DNA of 16,240 nt from DATGKD01 sp035294855 (GTDB lineage: Bacteria; Actinomycetota; Acidimicrobiia; Acidimicrobiales; UBA8190): NCBI GenBank assembly GCA_035294855.1, contig DATGKD010000063.1:1-16240 (forward strand), read 5' to 3'. Position 1 is the stretch's first letter; every line of letters starts with the position of its first letter. The notes beneath the pieces are model-generated. The model was not told the DNA's origin and ran no database searches. It was given only the letters and a program-made list of their open reading frames with translations. The position numbers were made by a program, and so were the translations under genes. Below are positions 1 to 5,969 of the stretch, piece after piece.

Positions 1-592
1 CGGCGAGCAGCGCTCCGGGGCCGCCCAGCTCGATGTCACGGTCACCGAGGCGCGCCCCATGGGCGTCCCCGACGGTCGACCCGGCCTCGCCCGCCGACAA
101 GCCGGCCCCATTCACCCCGAAGCGCTCGTCCTCGATGCCCACGATGCGGCGCCCCTGGGCAGCGAGGTGTCGGCGCAGGACGAGGCCCATCGGCTCGCGC
201 CCCGTGGCCCGGTAGAAGGGCTCCGCGACAGGTGCGCGCCAGTCGACCACGAGCGGCTCGAGATCCTCGCCCGAGATACCCAGGCGGCCGATGTGGAAGC
301 TCTCCATGCTGCGCGACGCGCCGCCGTCGCCGTTGGCGTCGCCCGTCCCGTCGGCACGACGGTCGATGCGCCCGAAGCACAGCGCCTGTTCGCCGATGTC
401 GAGCTGGTCGAGGCGGGCGAGGCTCGTGCGGACGATGACGTCGCGCTCCTCGCGGAACTGGTGCGTGCCTCCGCGGCCCTGGTCGAGCACAGACCGCAGG
501 AGCTCTTCGGTGTCCGCCCGCAGCTGGTCCAGCCGCTCGTACGCGCGGTCGACGTGTGCCTGCTCTGCCTCGAGCTCGGTATGGATGGCCAC
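1..592 (-). CDS. HelD/HelR-type UvrD-like ATPase, N-terminal part (runs off the window)
   Basis: The minus-strand translation from a GTG at 592 gives 197 residues before the window edge. It opens with a Glu/Arg-rich, probably coiled-coil helical stretch (residues 1 to about 60). A segment typical of actinobacterial HelD/HelR proteins follows, with the short motifs GRIDRRADG, HIGRLGISGED, VVDWRAPVAEPFYRATG and EPMGLVLRRH. HelD proteins are superfamily-1 ATPases that bind RNA polymerase, insert arms into its channels and release stalled or rifampicin-bound enzyme. The Walker motifs would lie beyond the edge, so ATPase activity cannot be confirmed here. A purine-rich ribosome binding site (AGAGGGAG) sits about 5 nt upstream of the GTG, which decides this start. 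The gene is divergent from hemE. The family call is confident; which HelD class it belongs to is not visible. Confidence 0.85.
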   Translation of the reverse strand, partial: MAIHTELEAEQAHVDRAYERLDQLRADTEELLRSVLDQGRGGTHQFREERDVIVRTSLARLDQLDIGEQALCFGRIDRRADGTGDANGDGGASRSMESFHIGRLGISGEDLEPLVVDWRAPVAEPFYRATGREPMGLVLRRHLAAQGRRIVGIEDERFGVNGAGLSAGEAGSTVGDAHGARLGDRDIELGGPGALLA

Positions 593-731
593 GCCGCTCC
601 CTCTCCACCGCGTCGCCCGGCACCCCCCACCGGCGCACGACGGTGAACCATCGAATATACCCCCGCCCCGGGGCCAACTTTCAGGGGCCGCATGGCCGGA
701 CCACCGGTGCTTTTCGACGTACCGTCGTCCT
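593..731. promoter_or_regulatory. Divergent intergenic region between the HelD-type gene and hemE
   Basis: This 139-bp gap must carry the promoters for both directions. The most AT-rich spot is AATATA at 654-659. Read on the minus strand it gives TATATT, a fair -10 for the HelD-type gene, with a weak TGAAAG at 678-683 as a possible -35 (18-bp spacer). A 10-bp palindrome GCCCCGGGGC lies at 665-674. No clear promoter was recognised for hemE and no 19-bp rifampicin-associated inverted repeat is present. All assignments here are by eye. Confidence 0.35.
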
Positions 732-1808
732 GTGACAGGGGCGGACTCGGCGTTCCTGCGGGCGTGCCGGGGAGCGCCCGTGGACCGGATACCGGTGTGG
801 TTCATGCGCCAGGCCGGGCGGTCGCTGCCGGAGTACCGCGCCGCGCGCGGCGGGGGGAGCGTGCTGGACGCCATTCGCCGGCCTGAGCTCGCCGCCGAGA
901 TCACGCTCCAGCCGGTGCGGCGCTACGGCGTCGACGCGGCCATCCTCTTCGGCGACATCGTGGTCCCCGTGGCGGCGGTGGGTTTCGGCGTCGACGTGCA
1001 CCAGGGCCGGGGGCCCGTCGTCGAGCGGCCGTTCCGCGCGGCCGCCGACCTGGCCAGGCTCCGCCCGCTCGACCCCGAACAGGACACGCCCTTCGTCCTC
1101 GAGACGGTACGCCTGGTGGCCCGCGAGTTGGGCGCCGCGGTGCCGGTGATCGGCTTCGCGGGCGCCCCGTTCACGGTGGCGAGCTACCTGGTCGAGGGCG
1201 GCGCCTCCCGCACGTACGCGCAGACCAAGCGTCTCATGTGGTCCGAGCCGGGCCTGTTCGCGGCGTTGCTCGATGCGCTCGCGGACATGGCCCTGGCCAG
1301 CCTGGTGGCGCAGGTCCAGGCGGGCGCCTCGGCGGTGCAGCTGTTCGACAGCTGGGTGGGCGCGCTCTCACCGGACGACTACGCGCGCCACGTCCTGCCG
1401 GCCACCCGGAAGGTCCTGGACGGCCTCGAGCACCTGGCGGTCCCCCGCATCCACTTCGGCGTGGGCACCGGCGAGCTCCTGGGCGCGATGGCGTCCGCCG
1501 GCGCCGATGTCGTCGGCGTCGACTGGCGGGTCCCGTTGGACGAGGCACGGCGACGGGTGGGCCCGGGGTGCGCCCTGCAGGGCAACCTCGACCCGGCGCT
1601 GTGCATGGCCCCGTGGCCCGTCGTCGAGGCGGCCACCCTCGACGTGCTGGCACGGGGCGGGGGCACGGGCCACGTCTTCAACCTCGGGCACGGAGTGCTC
1701 CCCGAGACCGACCCGTCGGTGCTCGGGCGCGTCGTCGAGGTCGTCCACGCGCACTCGTCGGCGTCGCTCGGTGCCGCGTCGTCGCGTGCCGCTGCGGGGT
1801 CGTCGTGA
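732..1808 (+). CDS. hemE: Uroporphyrinogen decarboxylase
   Basis: This 358-residue protein has the usual HemE length. HemE decarboxylates the four acetate side chains of uroporphyrinogen III to give coproporphyrinogen III, in the cytosol. Both family signatures are visible: PVWFMRQAGR near the N-terminus (Arg26 and Arg30 bind substrate carboxylates) and GFAGAPFTVASY in the middle. Asp75 in LFGDI matches the catalytic aspartate, FDSWVGALS is the substrate-contacting loop, and the C-terminal NLGHGVLPETDP carries the conserved histidine (His320). The GTG at 732 was chosen because it places the conserved region at the normal distance from the N-terminus. No good Shine-Dalgarno precedes it, so the exact start is less sure than the identity. 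It is the first gene of a heme operon and its stop overlaps the next start by 4 nt (GTGA). Confidence 0.95.
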   Translation: MTGADSAFLRACRGAPVDRIPVWFMRQAGRSLPEYRAARGGGSVLDAIRRPELAAEITLQPVRRYGVDAAILFGDIVVPVAAVGFGVDVHQGRGPVVERPFRAAADLARLRPLDPEQDTPFVLETVRLVARELGAAVPVIGFAGAPFTVASYLVEGGASRTYAQTKRLMWSEPGLFAALLDALADMALASLVAQVQAGASAVQLFDSWVGALSPDDYARHVLPATRKVLDGLEHLAVPRIHFGVGTGELLGAMASAGADVVGVDWRVPLDEARRRVGPGCALQGNLDPALCMAPWPVVEAATLDVLARGGGTGHVFNLGHGVLPETDPSVLGRVVEVVHAHSSASLGAASSRAAAGSS

Positions 1809-2791
1809 CACCGACCGGCGTGCTCGTCATGTCGCACGGCACGCCGCGTTCGCTCGACGACCTGCCCGCCTTCTACACCGAGATCCGGCGCGGCCGTCCG
1901 CCTCCGCCGGAGCTCCTCGCCGACCTCGAGCGCCGGTACCGGGCGATCGGCGGCCTGTCGCCCTTGAACGCCATCACCGACGCGCAGACCGAAGGCATCC
2001 GCCGGGCGCTGGAGGAGCTCGCTCCCGGCCGCTTCGTCGTGGCGGCGGGCGCGAAGTTCGCGTCGCCCCGCATCGAGGACGCGGTGGCCTGCCTCGTGAG
2101 CAGTGGTGTCGACCGCATCGTCGGCGTCGTGCTGGCGCCGCACTACTCCGCTGCGAGCGTCGGCGAGTACACGCGCCGTGCCGTCGCCGCGGCGCACGAC
2201 GTCGCTTCCCCCGACGGTGCGGCTACCTCCGGTCAGGCGTCCGCGAGCCCGGCGGTCCCCGTCGACGTGATACCGCAGTGGCACCTCGCCCCCGGGCTGG
2301 TCTCCCTTCTCGCCGCGAGGGTGCGCGCCGCGACGGCAAAGCTCCCCGCCACTCTTCGCGACGACCCTCTCGTGGTGTTCACCGCTCACAGCATCCCCAA
2401 GCGTCTCGTCGACAACGGCGACCCCTACGTCGTGCAAGTCGGCGAGACCGCCGCCGCAGTGGCGCACGCGGCGGGGGCGGACCGCTGGTGCGTCGCTTGG
2501 CAGAGCGCGGGCCGCACGGCGGAGGAATGGATCGGCCCCGACGTGGGCGCGGTCGTCGCCGCGCCGGACGGCATCGGCAATGGTGGGGTCGTCGTGTGCC
2601 CGATCGGGTTCGTCGCCGATCATCTCGAGGTGCTCTACGACGTCGACATCGAGTTGCGCGCGGTGGCCGAGTCCGCCGGGGTCACGATGGTGCGGACGGC
2701 GTCGTTCAACGACGATCCCGCGTTCTGCGACGTCGTGGCGCGCGTGGTCCTCGACGGTGCAGGTTTGAACGGCGCGACCCCGCCGACCTGA
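1805..2791 (+). CDS. hemH: Ferrochelatase (probably coproporphyrin III type)
   Basis: This 328-residue ferrochelatase inserts Fe2+ into a porphyrin ring. Visible features are the N-terminal strand ending in MSHGTP, the RRYRAIGGLSPLN segment, the FTAHSIPKR motif with the metal-site histidine (His195), GDPYVVQV, WQSAGRTAEEWIGPDV, and GFVADHLEVLYDVDIE with the catalytic glutamate (Glu275). The GTG start overlaps the hemE stop by 4 nt, implying translational coupling. In Actinomycetota this enzyme usually acts on coproporphyrin III (the name cpfC would then apply) and works with an FAD oxidase of the kind encoded next. That substrate choice is inferred from lineage and context, not read from the sequence. 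The third enzyme of that route, the decarboxylase ChdC/HemQ, is not in the window. Confidence 0.92.
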   Translation: MTPTGVLVMSHGTPRSLDDLPAFYTEIRRGRPPPPELLADLERRYRAIGGLSPLNAITDAQTEGIRRALEELAPGRFVVAAGAKFASPRIEDAVACLVSSGVDRIVGVVLAPHYSAASVGEYTRRAVAAAHDVASPDGAATSGQASASPAVPVDVIPQWHLAPGLVSLLAARVRAATAKLPATLRDDPLVVFTAHSIPKRLVDNGDPYVVQVGETAAAVAHAAGADRWCVAWQSAGRTAEEWIGPDVGAVVAAPDGIGNGGVVVCPIGFVADHLEVLYDVDIELRAVAESAGVTMVRTASFNDDPAFCDVVARVVLDGAGLNGATPPT

Positions 2792-4300
2792 GTGCAGGCG
2801 TCCGTCGATCGGGGAGAGCGGTCGGGCGACGGCGTGCCCACGGTGGCTGTCGTGGGCGGCGGGATCGCGGGCCTGGCGGCGGCGTGGTGGCTGGCCACTT
2901 CGGACATCGACGCGCGCGTGGTGGTGCTCGAGGCCGACCGCAGGTTCGGTGGGAAGCTGCAAAGCGCGGAGATCGGCGGCCGACGCGTCGACACCGGGCC
3001 CGACGCGTTCGTGGCGCGGCGTCCCGAGGCTGTCGACCTGTGCCGGCAAGTCGGGCTGGGCGACGAGTTGGTGGCACCCGGGGCCCGCTCGGCGTACGTC
3101 TGGGCGCGCGGCCGGCTCCGCCCCCTGCCCCCCGGGTTGGCGCTCGGCGTGCCGACCCGGCTTTGGCCGCTCGCCAAGTCGGGGATCGTGTCCCCGGTCG
3201 GTGTGGGCCGGGCCGCTGCCGACCTGCTCGGGCGCCCCCGCGCCGCTTCTGTGCGGTCGTTCGTCTCCGACGTGGCCGTCGACGACGTCGTCCGCCGCCG
3301 GCTGGGAAGGCAGGTGGCCGACCGTCTCTCGGACCCGTTGGTCGGCGGCATCCACGCCGGGCCGACGCGCACACTCAGCGCCGCAGCCGTCTTCCCCGCG
3401 CTGCTCGACGCCGATCGCCGCGGTGGCAGCCTCATGCGCGCGCTGCGCAGTGCCTCACCGGCAGCCGAGCCCCTCCCCACCCCGACGGGGGCGCCCGGCG
3501 GCGATGCGCCGGTGTTCCTGACGGTGCGCGGCGGGCTCTCGCGGCTGGTCGACCAACTCGTCGGCTCGCTCCGCCAGTGCGGCGTCGAGGTGCGCGCCGG
3601 TGCCGCCGTGGACGCGCTCGAACGACTCGACCGGAGACAGCCGTCACGGTGGTCGCTGCAGACACCGGGCGGCGCCGTCCACGCAGACGCCGTCGTGCTC
3701 GCCACGCCGGCCGGTAGTGCCGGACGCCTGCTGAGCCCTTTCGACCACGAGCTCGGCCAGTGGCTCGTGGGGATCGAGTACGCCGGCGTGGCCCTCGTCA
3801 CCCTCCGACTGCCCGCCAGCGCAGTGGACGGCCCGCTCGCGGGCAGCGGGCTCCTCGTGCCCGTGCGCACACGGCGGCTGATCACCGCGTGCACCTGGCT
3901 GTCGTCGAAGTGGCCGTCGCTCGGCCGGCCCGACGACGTGCTCCTGCGCGCGTCGGTCGGTCGCTACGGCGACGACCGGTGGACGGGGCTCTCCGACGAC
4001 GCGCTGGTCGCCCGAGTCATGGCCGACCTGGGTGCCGTGATGGGCCTACGCGGGCACCCGCTCGAGGCGGTCGTCACACGTTGGCCTGACTCGTTCCCGC
4101 AGTACGCGGTGGGACATCTGGACCGCGTGGCCGCCATCGAAGCCCGCGTCACGCGCCTCGACGGCGTCGCCATCGCGGGCGCTGCGCTCCACGGCGTCGG
4201 CATCCCGGCGTGTATCGCGAGCGGCCGCCGCGCCGCGGCAGCAGCGGCCGCATCGCTGGCGGAAGCCGGTCACGCAGAGGCCGGACCGGAACCCTGGTGA
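2792..4300 (+). CDS. hemY: FAD-dependent protoporphyrinogen/coproporphyrinogen III oxidase
   Basis: This 502-residue flavoprotein of the HemY/CgoX family removes six electrons from a porphyrinogen using O2. The Rossmann dinucleotide-binding motif VVGGGIAGLAAAWWL lies at about residues 20-34, followed by the adenine-ribose Glu (VVVLEADRRFGGK). Further family features are DTGPDAFVARRPE, the central SDPLVGGIHAG, and the C-terminal FAD motif GVAIAGAALHGVGIPACIASG. The GTG at 2792 directly abuts the ferrochelatase stop. A second GTG at 2834 follows a GGGGAG and starts just before the Rossmann strand, so it is a realistic alternative. The protein lies third in the heme operon. In actinobacteria it probably oxidises coproporphyrinogen III (CgoX) before iron insertion, which is an inference from lineage. 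Confidence 0.92.
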   Translation: MQASVDRGERSGDGVPTVAVVGGGIAGLAAAWWLATSDIDARVVVLEADRRFGGKLQSAEIGGRRVDTGPDAFVARRPEAVDLCRQVGLGDELVAPGARSAYVWARGRLRPLPPGLALGVPTRLWPLAKSGIVSPVGVGRAAADLLGRPRAASVRSFVSDVAVDDVVRRRLGRQVADRLSDPLVGGIHAGPTRTLSAAAVFPALLDADRRGGSLMRALRSASPAAEPLPTPTGAPGGDAPVFLTVRGGLSRLVDQLVGSLRQCGVEVRAGAAVDALERLDRRQPSRWSLQTPGGAVHADAVVLATPAGSAGRLLSPFDHELGQWLVGIEYAGVALVTLRLPASAVDGPLAGSGLLVPVRTRRLITACTWLSSKWPSLGRPDDVLLRASVGRYGDDRWTGLSDDALVARVMADLGAVMGLRGHPLEAVVTRWPDSFPQYAVGHLDRVAAIEARVTRLDGVAIAGAALHGVGIPACIASGRRAAAAAAASLAEAGHAEAGPEPW

Positions 4301-4307
4301 TGCGGCC

Positions 4308-5969
4308 GTGAGCCAGCCCGACCGGTGGGCCTCGCCGCGCCGGGAGCCCGAACCCCGTCCGCGGGCGCGCCGCCCGAGCGCCGCGCTCGCATGGCGCGGC
4401 AGCGTCGTGGGACCGTCGGTCCTCGCCGGGTTCGGGCTCGCGTTGTCGATCCCTCCGTGGGGGTTCTGGGTCCTCGCCTTCCCGTCGGCGGCGCTGTTGT
4501 GGTGGCGAATCGGCGGACTGCGCATGCGCACCCGCTTCCTGGCCGGGTGGGCCGCCGGGCTCGGGCTGTTCGTTCCGGGCCTGTGGTGGGCGATTTCGTT
4601 CAACGTCTATGGCGGGATCGTGCTCATGGTGGTGCAGGCACTCGCGCTGGCACTGGCGTGCGTCACGGCACCGCGTCGGCCCCGGGGCCGCACGATCGCG
4701 TTGGCGGGCGCCATGGTGCTCGTCGAAGCGCTGCGCGACACGTGGCCGTTCGGAGGCCTCCCCATCGGAGGTCTGGCCCTCGGTCAGGTGGGAGGCCCCC
4801 TGGCCGGAGCGGCACGGCTCGGCGGCCCGCTGCTCGTGACGGGCCTGGTGTGGCTGACGGGCGGCGCCCTCGGTGCGCTCGTCGCCGCCGGTGCCGCCGC
4901 GGGCCGCAACACCGCCACCCGTCGACACCACGCCGCGCCGGGAAGGCCGCGACTTGTCCCCGTGCTCGGTTCCATCGTCGCCGCGGTCGTCACCCTGGCG
5001 GTGGTGGCGGGCGTGTCGGCGTGGGGTGCCGTCGCGCCCGACGGCGGCGCGTCCGTCGGCACGGTGCGTGCCGCCGCCGTGCAGGGGGGCGGCGCCCGCG
5101 GTCTGCACAAATCCGAGGTGAGCCCGGCGTCGGTGTACGCCGCTCAGGTCGCGGCAACCGGCGAGATCGCGTCGCAGGACGCGGGACGTGCCCCAGCGCT
5201 CGTCGTATGGCCCGAGGACACCGTCGCCCTCGACGGCCTGCTCGACGGCTCGCAAGCCGAGACCCAGCTCGCCGCCACCGCGGTGGCGCTGCGGGCCACC
5301 TTGGTCGTGGGCGTCACCGAGTCGGTGCCGGGGGCGCGGTTCCGCAACGAGGTCGTCGCGTTCGACCCCGAAGGACGCATCGCGTCGCGGTACGAAAAGG
5401 TCCACCGCGTCCCGTTCGGCGAGTACATCCCCTATCGCGGGTTCTTCCGGCATCTCGCGGATCTCTCCGGGGTCCCGCTCGACGCCATTCCGGGCCACGG
5501 CGACGGCGTCCTCCACGCGCCCGTGGGCCCGCTCGGGACGATGGTTTCCTACGAGGTCTTCTACGCGGAGCGCGGGCGGGTTGCGACGCGCGCCGGCGCG
5601 AGGTTGCTCGTCGTCCCCACGAACACCGCGTCGTACGCCACGAGCCAGGTCCCCACACAGGAGATCGCCGCGGCGCGGCTACAGGCGATCGCCGAGGGCC
5701 GCGACCTCGTACAGGCGGCGCCGACCGGCTTCAGCGCACTGATCGACCACGACGGCGACGTCCGGGCCCGGACCGTGCTTGGACGCCGTCAGGTCGTCGT
5801 GGGCGACGTCGCGTTGCGCACCGGCGCCACGCTCTACGAGCGCGGCGGCGATGTGCCGGTGCTCGTGGCCGCGGGTCTTCTCGTCATCGCCGGTTGGTTC
5901 GCGGCGCTCGGCGCCGACGATCAACGCCGGTTCAGCTCGACTACTTGGAGCAGATCACGTAGGCGGTGA
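4308..5969 (+). CDS. lnt: Apolipoprotein N-acyltransferase homologue with Ser at the catalytic Cys position
   Basis: This 553-residue membrane protein has several hydrophobic segments between about residues 32 and 235, a nitrilase-like CN-hydrolase domain (about 250-510) and a last membrane helix near 518-540. Lnt transfers an acyl chain from a phospholipid to the N-terminal Cys of lipoproteins through a Glu-Lys-Cys triad. The Glu is seen as Glu303 (WPEDT) and the Lys as Lys364 (YEKVHRVPFGEYIP). The nucleophile position, normally in a CYE or CFE context, reads Ser414 (MVSYEVFY, codon TCC at 5547-5549). The E-K and K-S spacings (61 and 50) are close to those of E. coli Lnt (E267, K335, C387), so this is not an alignment slip. 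The GTG start is 7 nt after hemY. The last nine codons overlap the convergent collagen-like gene. The fold is certain; acyltransferase activity is open. Confidence 0.85.
   Translation: MSQPDRWASPRREPEPRPRARRPSAALAWRGSVVGPSVLAGFGLALSIPPWGFWVLAFPSAALLWWRIGGLRMRTRFLAGWAAGLGLFVPGLWWAISFNVYGGIVLMVVQALALALACVTAPRRPRGRTIALAGAMVLVEALRDTWPFGGLPIGGLALGQVGGPLAGAARLGGPLLVTGLVWLTGGALGALVAAGAAAGRNTATRRHHAAPGRPRLVPVLGSIVAAVVTLAVVAGVSAWGAVAPDGGASVGTVRAAAVQGGGARGLHKSEVSPASVYAAQVAATGEIASQDAGRAPALVVWPEDTVALDGLLDGSQAETQLAATAVALRATLVVGVTESVPGARFRNEVVAFDPEGRIASRYEKVHRVPFGEYIPYRGFFRHLADLSGVPLDAIPGHGDGVLHAPVGPLGTMVSYEVFYAERGRVATRAGARLLVVPTNTASYATSQVPTQEIAAARLQAIAEGRDLVQAAPTGFSALIDHDGDVRARTVLGRRQVVVGDVALRTGATLYERGGDVPVLVAAGLLVIAGWFAALGADDQRRFSSTTWSRSRRR

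Noticed and set aside
59..646. A plus-strand ORF at the left edge
   Set aside because: Antisense of the HelD-type gene, whose conserved motifs are on the minus strand.
593..731. A rifampicin-associated inverted repeat upstream of the HelD-type gene
   Set aside because: No 19-bp inverted repeat of that kind is visible; only a 10-bp GC palindrome is present.
1379..3355. A 658-codon minus-strand ORF opposite hemE, ferrochelatase and hemY
   Set aside because: The plus-strand frames give clear conserved enzymes; the antisense frame is low-complexity, as expected from high GC content.
4149..5516. A 455-codon minus-strand ORF opposite lnt
   Set aside because: Arg/Asp/Gly-rich composition with no motif; shadow of lnt.
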